Positions 10,391 to 20,949 of a stretch of DNA of 64,000 nucleotides are shown piece by piece. Under the pieces are notes generated by a model. That model was not told the DNA's origin, did no database searches, and saw only the letters and a list, made by a program, of their open reading frames with translations. Source of the DNA: Botryosphaeria dothidea (Eukaryota; Ascomycota; Dothideomycetes; Botryosphaeriales; Botryosphaeriaceae); contig WWBZ02000001.1 in assembly GCA_011503125.2 (NCBI GenBank), forward strand, positions 6,014,001 to 6,078,000, read 5' to 3'. A program made the translations under genes and the position numbers. The first letter of the stretch is position 1. The number at the start of each line of letters is the position of its first letter.

Positions 10391-12451
10391 CTACCCAAAC
10401 ACCTCCATCATGAAGAAATACTCAATCTTACTCCCATCCGCCCTCCCCCTTGCCGTCAACAATCGACACCGATCCGCCAAAATCTCCCCAATAACCGGCG
10501 CCCCGCAGAAAAACACCCCCACCTTCAACCTCTCCCCACCCTCCTTCCCCTCTCTCACCAAACTCGCCTGAAACATCCTCATATCCTCATAATGCTGATC
10601 CAGAATTTCCACAAAATCGGGCCGCCCGAAATGCGTCGAGTTGATCAGCCCCGTCAACGGGCTCTCCGGATGCTCGTCCGTGCGGTGTTTCTCGAGCAGC
10701 CAGCGGTACACATGCACCGCGATGTCGTCGCGGCGCTGCGTGACGTGCGTGCGGATGCGGATGTCCAGGCGCGGGCGGTGCGCGGCGTGCCGGGACTGGG
10801 CGCGCGAGACGCTGTTCAGCAGATCCGAGAACCACAGCAGGTAGTTGCGGTCGCGCACCATCCAGTGGAAGTCGACGCGGCGGTAGTCGTCCGCGAACGC
10901 GTCCGGCGCCAGCGCGTCGCCCGAGCCGGTCGCCTCGAGCTGCGGCTTCTCGGCGTGCAGCCGGTCGTCGCGCGCCTGCAGGTCGGCCAGGATGCCCGCG
11001 AAGGGCGTGACGCCGATACCCGCGCCGACGACGATCGCGTGCGAGAAGTCGTGGAAGCGCTGGGCGGGCGCGCCGAAGGGGCCGTTGACGCCGATGGCGA
11101 TGGCGGCGGTGCCGGACGGGCCGGCCAGGCTGCACAGCGCGCCCGTCCAGTTGCCGTCGGTTTTGATGTGCACCGCCATCTCGTTGCCGATGCAGATGGA
11201 GACGGTGAAGGGGTGCCATTGCCAACGGCTGAGCTGGGGCACCTGCAGGAAGATGTATTGGCCGGCGCGGTACTTCCAGATGCGCTCGTTCGGGATCTGG
11301 GCGCGGACTTCGACCGTTTCGCCGTCGAGGACTTTGAGGGTGGCTGGGATGCGGTGGAAGCCGACGGCTACGCGCGTGAGGCGCTCGATCAGGATGAGGA
11401 GGGTTGGGAAGGCGAGCCAGTAGCCGAACATGGGCCATTGCAGGAGAGCTGCTGTCCCGTGGGCACAGAGAAGGCCGATAATGGGGTACATGAGCAGATG
11501 GGAGAGCTGGAAGATCTCGTAGTTCCACTTCCGGACTTGGGGAATACTGCAGAGCGCAAGAGTCCAGAATAGGCCGAGTGCAACGATACCGCTCCATCCT
11601 GGAAGAGACGATGCGTATGCACTGTACGGCCGTGGCACCGCGTCCGGCCCAAGCAAGTACGCAACATTGTCCTGTCGTCCGGACTGGCTACCGAAAACGA
11701 AAGAACCCGTCAAGTGGCCTATGGCGTGGAGCGTGGCGAGCACCAGTGCGACGCAGGAGATTTTGATGTGAAATTCTTGAGACAGATCCCAGTTGATGAA
11801 GCGGGAGACATAGTACCATTTCCGGAGGAAGGTTGAGAAGTAGCGGCTCATGCTCAGGATCAGAAAGAAGAAAGTTGGATAAAGCGCACCGGCGCATGTC
11901 TTTGCAAGCACGACACCCCATCCGAAAGCCGCCCGGTATTCGGTGACGGTTATGTATTTGACCATTTGCCAGATGCCAAACGCCAATTGCATGCCGACAA
12001 CGAGGGCGAGAAACAGAATTTCTGGCCCATGGACCGCCCAGTATGAGAGTATCCGGCGCCAGATGGACATGTTCCGCTTGTAGTCTTTCTCATTCTGCTC
12101 TTCCTTCTTTGACTGCTTCAGAGACGGGATCTGCCACTCACGGACTCGCTGTGCAAACTCATCCCTGGGGATCTGGTTCTTTTCGGAGCCTATAATACTT
12201 CTCAGAAAGTGATGGCGTGCATGGTCCTCCTTTGTATCGTGGTTGAGGTTGTGGGGCTGTGGGTGTGGTGCGATCTCGTCGTGAACTTGGTCAAGCTTGT
12301 GCTCCACCTCGGAATATTCGATCTGGCCATTGTTGTTGTGGTCGAGGTCGTTCAAGAATCGGCCAATTTCATCATCGGTCAGGAAGGTGACGTTGGCCAT
12401 GTCGCCTGGCGGGTCTGAGTCTGCGAAACATGGAGTAGGCGAGACATGCAA
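10391..12451 (-). CDS. NoxC-type NADPH oxidase with EF-hand
   Basis: A single uninterrupted exon of 686 codons, unlike its intron-rich neighbours. The N-terminus has a calcium-binding EF-hand (DLDHNNNGQIEYSEVEHKL) and a degenerate partner (GSEKNQIPRDEF), which marks the fungal NoxC/Nox5-like subclass rather than NoxA/NoxB. About six membrane helices follow with the haem-binding His pairs (TLHAIGHL; LSHLLMYPIIGLLCAHG). The C-terminal half has the FAD motif HPFTVSI, the Gly-rich GPFGAPAQ, and the NADPH motifs VGAGIGVTPFAGIL and VFFCGAP, ending in EVFG like other NOX proteins. It should make superoxide outside the cell from cytosolic NADPH under calcium control, in development or defence signalling. 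A second in-frame ATG at 12400 (MANVTFL) is an alternative start that keeps the EF-hand. Confidence 0.92.
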   Translation of the reverse strand: MHVSPTPCFADSDPPGDMANVTFLTDDEIGRFLNDLDHNNNGQIEYSEVEHKLDQVHDEIAPHPQPHNLNHDTKEDHARHHFLRSIIGSEKNQIPRDEFAQRVREWQIPSLKQSKKEEQNEKDYKRNMSIWRRILSYWAVHGPEILFLALVVGMQLAFGIWQMVKYITVTEYRAAFGWGVVLAKTCAGALYPTFFFLILSMSRYFSTFLRKWYYVSRFINWDLSQEFHIKISCVALVLATLHAIGHLTGSFVFGSQSGRQDNVAYLLGPDAVPRPYSAYASSLPGWSGIVALGLFWTLALCSIPQVRKWNYEIFQLSHLLMYPIIGLLCAHGTAALLQWPMFGYWLAFPTLLILIERLTRVAVGFHRIPATLKVLDGETVEVRAQIPNERIWKYRAGQYIFLQVPQLSRWQWHPFTVSICIGNEMAVHIKTDGNWTGALCSLAGPSGTAAIAIGVNGPFGAPAQRFHDFSHAIVVGAGIGVTPFAGILADLQARDDRLHAEKPQLEATGSGDALAPDAFADDYRRVDFHWMVRDRNYLLWFSDLLNSVSRAQSRHAAHRPRLDIRIRTHVTQRRDDIAVHVYRWLLEKHRTDEHPESPLTGLINSTHFGRPDFVEILDQHYEDMRMFQASLVREGKEGGERLKVGVFFCGAPVIGEILADRCRLLTARGRADGSKIEYFFMMEVFG

Positions 12452-13116
12452 GTAAATAAGAGTGGCCTGGTAGGCGGAAATGAGAGCTGTTCACGTAGGC
12501 CAAGGTGTTGGCGGATGCCAAGGGCCTGGACCTGTTGTGAACAATAGCGCAGACAATTATAAGACGACTGGCGCGTGGTGAGAGCTGCAACAGCTGGGGC
12601 GTCGACATCTCAAACAGGCGCTAAGACAACGATACTACCGTGTTTACCGATTAGCACCAAGCGCTGGGCAGCTGGGCGGAGCTAAATTTCGTGCGCGCGA
12701 AGTTAAAGGTAAACAAGCAGAGACGCGTGGTGGGCCTGGGGCGCAACAAGAAGATAATGCGGTGGATAGGCTCCTCCTGAACCGAGCAGGATCCAGGCGG
12801 CAGACGGCCAAACAGGAGTCAGTGTGATACCCGATGTCCACGTAAGGCTGCAGTGCTGAGTCGGCCCAGCCGGCAACGACTTCTCTTGGCTGCTTGGGTA
12901 GTGACGTCAGTCGCGTGTGGCTTGAAGCTTCCCGCTCTTCGACCACGATCCTGACCGTGGCGTGAACTCTATCCGTGCGTCCCTGGATCGTCAGTTTTCT
13001 TGCCATCTCTGTAAAGGACTTCCAATGGAAAGTTAAAAGAAGACCGCTGGCCCACTCGCTCAATATGCTCGTTCTTCCCTCTAGGAATCCCAATTACTCA
13101 CATCATTACCTCGCAT
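12452..13116. other. Intergenic, NOX promoter
   Basis: 665 bases upstream of the NADPH oxidase. A TATA-like stretch lies near 12553-12560 (TTATAA on the minus strand), roughly 100 bases before the start. No gene is recognised in the rest. Confidence 0.45.
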
Positions 13117-14077
13117 TCACTGGATGATGTACTTGGCTAAGCGGTGAGATCTGTCTTCGCAACCAGCCCCCTTGGTGTAGCAACTACCACAGAGGTCGAA
13201 ATGGCCACCGTCACATTGCGAACAACCTGCGCCGAGGTGATGTCAGATATCCGACCACGAAGGAGACTTGGAGAACAACTTACGGTAGAACGAATCTCTT
13301 GGCTGACCCAGACTTCCTTTGCAGAATCGGCATTTCTTCTCATGAAAATCTCCAGCCACTGAATACATTCCGGAATAGACGTAGTAACGGTCGAGGACGT
13401 GCCCGGCAGTGCGATTTTTGCAGCCTCGCCCCATTTCGTAGCAGTTCTCACACATTATGAAGTCTCCGCATCCGCTGCAGTCTGTCGAGGGCATTAATCA
13501 ACTAGGCTCGCTTCAGTGTTTTTGCAAAATGACTCACAATAATACGGCCCTTGAGCTACATTTTTCGAGCATGTCGTGCACGTAACGGCATCGATGGAGA
13601 TGTAAGCATATGGCCCAACATTCTTGGGGACATTTGCTTTCAGGTAGACGTAAAGACGGTGGGAGTCCGGAGTTTCACAGGTATGTCCAGATCCATAGCA
13701 CTCTTCGCAAAGATCGTAGCCATCTTTGCTTTCGTTGCAGGAATCACAGTCTGTCAATCTCAGCGTCGGCTCAGCAAAGTGAATCCAATGGGGGACCTAC
13801 AAAAGTATCGGCCCTGCGTGACCTCTTTTTGACACTTGTAGCACTTTACATCAGCGGAGCTCGCAAGCCTTCTACAAGTTTCCCCCTTTTCGGAGACCAC
13901 CACATCACCTGCCACCGATTTCTGCATCACTTTCATCGTTTTATCAGCGCATTGACATGTCATCCCAGAGCTGAAGCACGAGATGCACAAATCAAAGTCA
14001 TCACCACCCTGACAGCAATCTGCAATTCTCAAATCAGCTCGGCCCACCACCAACCCAAAATCCCCCGAAAACTTACG
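13117..14077 (-). repeat. Four tandem ZZ-like repeat units, one per exon
   Basis: The repeat unit is about 66-73 residues. Intron 1 (14020-14076), intron 2 (13751-13800), intron 3 (13482-13537) and intron 4 (13227-13283) are all phase 1 and interrupt equivalent positions, leaving F-A-H/C, Y-F-Y/C, Y-Y-Y/C and F-Y-R/C across the joins. Confidence 0.75.
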
Positions 14078-14869
14078 CGCAAACCTCCCCTCCCTAATCG
14101 ACTGCCCACACCCCCGACAATACTGCCCCAACGGGCCCAACAGCCGACTACACTTCCCCTGCAGCGCCAACTCAACCTTAATCTCCGGATCCAACAGCTT
14201 CTCCAACGCGTACGCAAACACCGCCTCGCCCACACACTCGGCAATAAACTCCTCCGTCTTCTTCGCCGCCAAAATGCCCGCCACGTACCCGACCGCATGC
14301 CCGTCGCCCGCCGCGCCCGCCGCTGCCTCGGCGGACACGTGCCCCGCGAGCACGCCCGCCACCTCCGCCTGCACGGCATGCCCGACGACGCTGGCCTGGT
14401 CGGCGACGCCGTGCACGAACCCCTCGGTCGCGCCGCCGACGTCGCCGACGACGTTGCCGGCCTGGTCGAGGTGCGTGCCGGGCGGCAGGTCCGGCGTGGG
14501 CACGAGGCCGCCGACGAGGTGCCCGATCTCGGCGCCCAGGCCCATGCCGGCGAGGGCGGCGGCCACGGGGATGGCGGCGTCGCGTTTGGTCGGGTCGTGC
14601 AAGGGGACGCCGCGCCGGGTCAGCTCGGCGCGGATGATGGCGAGCTTGCGCCGCGCGACGACGAGGCGGCGCAGGCCGAAGGCGGACACGCCGAGCGAGA
14701 TGCCGGCGCTGTGGAGGGAGTGGCCGACGCCGGCGCCGATGGAGCAGGATGCGGCGAAGTGCTGGCGCAGCTTCTTGATCTCTTCTTCTTGGAGGATGTG
14801 CGTGGGGCGCGCGGCGGTTTTGGCGATGTACGCGGGCTCGTCGAAGTCGAAGGTGTCGTGGAGACCCAT
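13117..14869 (-). CDS. Multi-ZZ zinc-finger protein with exon-encoded repeats
   Basis: Five exons, 14077-14869, 13801-14019, 13538-13750, 13284-13481 and 13117-13226, encode 510 aa. Residues 1-240 form a helical, Gly/Ala-rich region with hydrophobic stretches (AAIPVAAALAGMGLGAEIGHLVGG) that could insert in or lean on a membrane. The rest is four consecutive ZZ-type zinc-finger units. Each has a first Cys pair (for example YCRGC, KCYKC, TCTTC, KCRFC), then C-x2-C, and a C-x2-C-(Y/F) block such as DLCISCFSSGMTC or DLCEECYGSGHTC. All four introns are phase 1 and cut the codon just before, or one residue before, the second Cys cluster, so one exon carries one shifted repeat. ZZ fingers usually bind peptides or ubiquitin-like partners. 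The function here is unknown; a TATA-like CTATAAAG lies near 15110-15117 upstream. Confidence 0.82.
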
Positions 14870-15880
14870 TTTCCAGGGAGGAGGGGGGGGTGTTGTGCGG
14901 TGCTTGGATGGCCGCGGGGGGAGTTGGAGGTTGTGAGGAATTGGGAAGGAGAGGATAGAGAGGAATGTGGGCGCAGAATTGATGGCAGAGGTTGGAGCCG
15001 AAACAAGGGCTATGACGTGGATGCTGAAGGAAAATCAGGAGCACAGCCGCTGAGGCGGTGTGAAGAGATGCACCGGTGGGTTTCGACGACGATCAGTGGT
15101 TCCCCCGGCTTTATAGCAAACAAGCTTGGTCAAGGCTCGCTTGCGGCCGGTTGGTTAGCCACAGAAGGAAAAAGTGGGGCGAAAAGGGCCTGGACAGGAA
15201 GATAAGCTTTGGATGGTATCAAAAGTGCTGGAGTCACGCAAATCAAGACGCGTTCTGAAAACAACCCAGATGTAGAAGAGGCGCTGATGGAGTTTGGGAA
15301 TTTGTTGCGAGGCGTCCAATTCCACGCGATCCTCTCGTGCGACTCAGAACCCTTGCTCAGTTTGCAGAAGCCCGGGTCCCAAGCCGAGGAAATCGCTTAC
15401 GCGGCATAGCGCACGGTCCGGCAGCGAAGAGGCGAAGACAAGCTTACTAAATATTGTATTGACCACTATACCTTCCCTCTAGGCTTTGTACTTGCAAGCG
15501 AATCGTTCAAACTGCTGCAGCAAAATCTTGTACGATTTGTAACGCAGAATTACGACGAACAAGTGGATGAATGACTTTCTGGATGTGCCAGTCACTGCGT
15601 CTCGGGAAAGGCTCCGAAGTGAGACATCGGCTGAAGATAATCGAACGCACTTTAGCAGAGGTGTTCTCCAGTCCAGCTATTATGTTGACTCTGGAGTCTC
15701 TGCAGGTGAGAGACCCATGCCCAACCCTTCTTCCCGCTGGGACAAAATAGGGAAGAGCTTCAATCGCCATAGAGGCTCGGGTCTTCCACGGCACAATAAC
15801 TCATAGACGGCTACTGCATTGGATCCCGCCTCCATGATATTAGCTTCAAGATTTCTACTTTTACTATTATGCATTCACAG
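14870..15880. other. Intergenic, about 1 kb
   Basis: Promoter side of the ZZ protein, with a TATA-like element near 15110. Frames at 15507-15874 are short and unsupported; a good 3' splice signal (ATTCACAG) ends at 15880, which might be the remains of an intron of the gene fragment that follows. Confidence 0.45.
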
Positions 15881-16612
15881 TGGAGAATTTGGAGTCTTCC
15901 TTCACCAAGATTCCATTGACGAGGTTCAGACAGACGGACAAAGATCTCTTTAATTTCTTCCGTTGTAATTATTTAGCTCCTCGCGGAAGGATTGGCTCCT
16001 TTGACCCGCGTGCGGTGACTGGCCTCAAATTTGTGAAGGTGAGCAAGTTTACAAGCGATTTTACCTCTGAATACATATTCAAATGAGAGATTATAAGATA
16101 TAAATTACTTTTTTCTGAACAACTAGTTCATCAAGGGCATGAATGACAACGTCGAAATCATCCGCCACGCAGACGGCTGTGCTGGAAAAAACTGCTTCTG
16201 CCTCCTTCCGCCGCCTAAAATCGAGCCGGGCCCTCTCGCAGAATATCTTTGCCAGCCAAAGATCAGACCTCCATTCGGCAGGGAGTCCCAGTACCTGATG
16301 CACTACTACTCGAATCCGTCTTGCCTCAGTCCATTCCAGGATCAGATCTTGAAGCAGTTTCCAAAACGCATATCAGGCAAGTTGATAGGTCGTGTCCATG
16401 AACCGATTGAGGAACGGGGCGTTTACTATCAGGAGGGCTGGAACTGGAGGCTGATCGGCCTTGTAATTCTGATTTGTTTCCTCGTTGGTAGTCTAGTGTT
16501 TGGAGTGTCGTGGTGGGTAGCAAAAGAGGACATCCAGGGTGGATTCGGGGCGGCCAGTTGGTGGGTCTCAGTCGATGCTCTTGTTTTAGCGTTCATAGCG
16601 GTTCAAACCTAG
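15881..16612 (+). pseudogene. 5'-truncated membrane protein fragment of a fungal-specific family
   Basis: Two joined pieces, 15881-16038 and 16127-16612, across a GT...AG intron of 88 nt, give about 214 residues. There is no in-frame ATG at the left end and the frame is closed by a TAG at 15841, so the 5' part is missing unless an unseen exon lies upstream. Recognisable blocks are TGLKFVKFIKGMNDNVEIIRH across the join, a Cys-rich CAGKNCFCLLPPPKIEP, a QYLMHYYSNPSC segment, and a C-terminal part with GWNWRLIGLVILICFLVGSLVFG as a membrane helix and DIQGGFGAASWW. I know this C-terminal pattern from uncharacterised ascomycete proteins; no function can be given. Most likely a relic, possibly a gene with a poorly visible first exon. 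Confidence 0.55.
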
Positions 16613-17464
16613 TGATTTTTTATGCTTTCAGGATAGTTAAGCCGAGTCAGAATGGCGAATGCAGACATAGATCGATGGATGAAGGCGATCTTTGACACAA
16701 TGATAGAGCATGAGTCCAGATATGGCTGATGCGTGCTATGTGATGATAACCTGATGTGTTCAACTTCAGACGTGATTCCTCGAATTTGCAGCGGTTACAT
16801 AATCCATGACAGAGAAGCTTGAGACAAAGTTAGAGGATGTCACACCCGACCGGCCGGTTGGGAGACTGCTTTGGTGCTGGTACTGGCTAGGCTTTTCCAA
16901 AATGGCACACGAATGGGTGAATATCTCCGCTAGCATCATATTGCGAGACCAGTGATGTCACAATTGCGGGAGTATATCATTTCTGGGTCGAATAACATAT
17001 CAAGTTATGCCAGGTCCTGTAAATATTCAACAGTATTGAGAAGGGACATTGGAATGCACTTCCATAGCTGAAGCTATTAATTCATTTGCATGTCTTTTCA
17101 CGCTCGTTTCCTTCGATCCTACCTTCCATGTGGGCTCACCGGGGGTGTCACGTGTCAATTGAATTTTGAAGATCCTCGTAAAGACGGACCATTCTGGAGT
17201 GCGGTCACGTCTTGAAGTCAAAATGTGCAAGAAAATCGATAATTTTGTCCTGTAGTCGCGGGGCAGACAAGGATCTTATCCCCGTTTTTTAGTCCGTACT
17301 CCTGACTCAGGCATTCGGACATAGACTTCCTGCATCAGAGAAAGCGTACATATCTAGCCCCCCAAAGCATGCTCAAGATTGTTCCCTCAACTGCCCTTCA
17401 CTTGATATTGAATACATTCTTTTCCATCCCTAGTACCGTCTGCGGCACGAAATCTGATGCAAAG
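16613..17464. other. Intergenic, about 850 bases
   Basis: No coding region recognised. It holds the promoter of the SDR gene. An in-frame upstream ATG at 17369 would add 32 residues with a hydrophobic stretch to that gene. Confidence 0.45.
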
Positions 17465-18635
17465 ATGACTTCCCATCCTGAATTTGGCCATGACACGAAG
17501 GCTTCTGAAGTCGCAGATGCATTTGGCGATCAAATTCGAGAACGCGTTGGTGAGTAGTCTCTCCAACTATCGAGAAAATGTTTAACAAATTTGCGCAGTG
17601 GCAATCACAGGTGTCTCCAGAGGCGGCATCGGTAAAGCGACTGCTCTAGCAGTTGCCAAACATGGTCCCACACTCCTCATCCTAATCTCCCGCACCCAGT
17701 CGAACCTCGATGAGGTTATCGACGACATCAAAGCCGTTAAGCCACATGTGCATGTCGAATCCGTTCTTGTCGATCTTGGTTCTCAGGTCTCCGTGCGGCA
17801 TGGCGCGGAAGAGGTCAAATCTCTTACCCAACGTATCGATGTCCTGATAAACAACGCTGGCTTGACCGTTTACAGGCGTGAATGGTCTCCTGACGGCCTT
17901 GACATCCATCTCGCTTGCAATCATCTCGGACCTTTTCTTTTAACCAACCTCCTGCTGGACCGCATCTTGACTGCCGCTAAAGCATCCCCACTAGGAGCAA
18001 CACGTGTGGTCAATATCACTAGTGATGGTCATCGTCCCTGTCCGTTCAGATTCCATGACTATAACTGCGAAGGCAAGGAAGTTCCGTCTGACGAGCAAGA
18101 CGAACTCTACAAGTGGCCTGCGGACATGGTGAAGCCTATCGACGGATACTCGGGATGGTTGGCATACGGTCAAAGCAAAACGGCCAACATCTTGTTCACG
18201 GTTGAGCTGAACCGAAGATTAGAGGGTACAGGCGTGGTGTCCTATGCCGTCTATCCCGGGGGTAAGTCCACCCGATGAAGAAAATGTGCCCTGCCTTTAC
18301 TGACCTTCTTAAAAGTCGTTCCTTCAGGGCTAGCGAGGAAAATAGAACCGTCAATTGCAGCCGCTGCTGCCCCGCTCATTGCGTTGGCGAATCCCAAGCC
18401 GAGTATCGAAGAGGGGGCATCAACCAGTCTTGTTGCAGCTTTTGATCCCGCGTTAAATGGTAAGAAGTCTTTACGCAATCTACTTGGTCGATTGGTTTTG
18501 ACAAGTCGTTTAGAGCGAGAAATTCTCTATCTTTCTGATTGCCAACCAGCAAATGCTGAGTCACATGCGACTGATGTGGAGAAAGCAAAGAAGTTATGGG
18601 CCTTGAGTGAGGAACTTGTCGAGGAGAAATTTTGA
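17465..18635 (+). CDS. Short-chain dehydrogenase/reductase
   Basis: Four exons, 17465-17549, 17599-18261, 18316-18459 and 18514-18635, encode 337 aa, typical of the retinol-dehydrogenase/WW-oxidoreductase-like fungal SDRs. The chosen start gives MTSHPEFGHDTK, the usual family opening; the ATG at 17369 would add an atypical hydrophobic leader. The NAD(P) site is ITGVSRGGIG (residues 31-40), the NNAG motif is present (LINNAGL), and the active site has NITSDG and YGQSK (Tyr-x3-Lys). The tail YLSDCQPANAESHATD fits the family's end. The substrate is unknown. The two 3' introns restore LARKIEPS and ALNEREILYLSD. It stands alone, between a gene fragment and the decayed patatin locus. Confidence 0.85.
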
Positions 18636-19754
18636 GACTGATGGTTTATGAAGAAGTAGAGAAACTGGAGAAAGCAACGGGGAAACGTCTGTTGTTCATC
18701 TGTATCCGGACAAGGATGGTTCAAATCTCTATGCACGATGGTTGTCAAAAGACATTGCTGCATGTTTTTTCGCATCCAGATAACGGTTTCGACCCTATCC
18801 ATGCAATTATGGGGTACGTAATGCAGCAGTTCCAATCAGGTGGCTTGCATGACACGTGGGAAACCTGGCCTTCCCTATCCGCATCTTTGGCAAAGCTCAC
18901 GACAACTAGGCTATTGCTGACGTAGTGCGTCTGGATTAGGCGAACGCACAGAAAAACGTAGGCCTTTCCAAACAGCGACTTCATACAGAGAGCGGCTACA
19001 GCTCAATATAAGCGCCAAATGCCACATTACTATAGAATGGCAAATCAAAATCGCTGTTACGTGAAGTTGAATCATTCGTCCAAATGGTTTTGTCCACTTT
19101 GAAATGCACTTGCGTCAGATGAAGATGCTGTTCGTCACCTACTGTGAAACGGTGCGAGAAAGAATTCACCGCTCGTTTTCTTATTATTGCTGCTGAGGTC
19201 TGCTATATACGTATGATGATCGGATTTACGGAAATACGCATAATCGGGGTAAATGAGGTGTGTAGGGGTAAGTGTATGGTGCGGCAAAAAGCAAAGAAAG
19301 AACGCGTGTATAAGCAAAAGCAAAACAAAACACGTGATTACGGGCCAATGTGGTTGACACCTACAATACCCCCATGTAGCGGCACTAGTAGTTTTTGTTT
19401 TACAGGCTCAACCCTTGCGATGCCATAAATCCTTCCAGATTTATCCACTTGTCGTTCGCTGCCACGTAGCGCAGACGCGGGAGCGCTTGCCAACTTGTGT
19501 GTAGTTGCTACACAGCCACGCACCGCTTACCAACTCTCCTCAGCCTCATGTCAAATATGAAATATACAAGTATCAGACTCGACATTCTTCTCATAAATTC
19601 CCAAGACCTGTTCTTTCCCTAGGTCGTAGAACCCCTTTCGACGTCTTCGGGCGCCGTACCAGCAAATGGAAATGGATTTTCACCAAAGACCCATGACCGA
19701 GTGGAAAGATGACTTGGGGTTGAGCCTGCTATCTCTTGGTATTTTTTTTTCTTC
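18636..19754. other. Intergenic, about 1.1 kb
   Basis: No gene recognised. The frames at 18632-18925 and 19144-19428 lack domains and overlap low-complexity AT-rich sequence. A poly-T run lies near 19742. Confidence 0.45.
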
Positions 19755-20876
19755 TTTAGCCGATTTATCGTAGACAAGATACTTTCCGGGGATGCACTGG
19801 CTGATTACCAAGGTTTAGACGCAGGAGGCGTTCGCGGATTGGGGACCTTGTATGTCCTGAGGCAAATGATGTGCAAGCTCAATGAAAGGCGTTTAATTTC
19901 TGGGAATCTGCATGCTCTCGACCCATGGCAAGTGTTTGATCATATCGGTGGAACAGGCACAGGCGGGCAAGTACCCTGTACTTCTTGTCAGAACCTTGCT
20001 GACTGAGGGAGCCTCATTGCAATCATGCTTGGCCGATTGAAGACGAATTGTGGACCAGTGCATAGATGCCTACCAAGAGATAGTACAGCGAATTTCTACT
20101 GAGAAGGATAGTCCGTGGGTGTTCGATTTGCCCAAACTCAGAAACGCATTAAGAGATGTTCTCCGGAGTTATGGACATTCTGACACAGAATTATTGAATG
20201 ATGGGAGAGAACATAGCAGCAAAGTGTGAGTAAGAGCCTTGAAAAACACTTCTCTCGGAGACGTTGGGACTAAATATGCCTTAGCTTTGTCTGTGCAAGC
20301 CTCGAAGGAAAATTGAACGGCATGACTCTTCGAAGCTACTCTGTGCGAACAGAGAGAGGTATCGCGATTACGATTAGAGACGCTGTACTTGCAACGTTTG
20401 CAGCAACAGAATTCTCTGATACCGTCAAAGCAGCGTCTCGGGAGTTCAGAATGGGCATTGATGGGAATGCAACAGGAACCAATCCAGCTGAAGAGGTAGA
20501 GCAAGAGACGTTGGTGAACTGGTTTCGACAAAAGACAAAATGTTCAACAATGCCGATCAAGTGTTTTGTCTCCATCGGGGTGGGTCACCCAGGTCGATGG
20601 AGTTATCAGTGCTAACTAACAAGAGCAATCAATCTCAGAGTGGAAAGCAGCCATGACATGGCTCATCTGACGGCCGAGAGGTTCACCAGTCAGTTTCACG
20701 AGCACAAAGCTGGTAGTTACTTCCGTTTTGACCTAGAGGAAGAACTTTCTGAGCTCTGTCTGAAAGATTATGGGAAACAAAATCTCATCCAAGGCATGAG
20801 CGAGCAATATCTGGATAAGCAGCAGGAGTTATTAGGGAAGTGCCTTTACAATCTCCAGCAAAGAAGCGGTATATGA
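19755..20876 (+). pseudogene. Patatin-like phospholipase domain, decayed
   Basis: A patatin domain is readable across several blocks: LDAGGVRGLGTLYVLRQMM, FDHIGGTGTGG, LIAIMLGRL, CIDAYQEIVQRI, then ITIRDAVLATFAAT, TNPAEEVE and KCFVSIGVG. The intron 19967-20011 begins with GC (GCAAGT...GAG). The nucleophile is gone: the family's Gly-Thr-Ser-Thr-Gly reads GTGTG, with GGC at 19956-19958. The Asp-Gly-Gly/Ala motif of the dyad is also altered (MGIDGNATGTNP). A one-base insertion lies near 20047 and further introns at about 20225-20283 and 20608-20635 join the rest. The remaining part (to 20876) matches the C-terminal half of fungal patatins (YFRFDLEEEL). Patatins serve as effector domains in many fungal STAND proteins, hydrolysing membrane lipids; this copy cannot be catalytic. 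It is followed by a subtilisin domain, see next entry. Confidence 0.75.
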
Positions 20877-20949
20877 AATCAAATTATACTTCTGAAAGAG
20901 ACGTTTTTACTATGAAACAGATCTAGCAATACTGACATGACCAAACCAG

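Noticed and set aside
10289..11597. 427- and 336-codon frames overlapping the NADPH oxidase
   Set aside because: Same GC-rich shadow effect; the NOX frame holds haem, FAD and NADPH motifs.
13610..15205. 531-codon plus-strand frame
   Set aside because: Antisense to the ZZ-finger gene; low-complexity, no domain, crosses the ZZ introns without sense.
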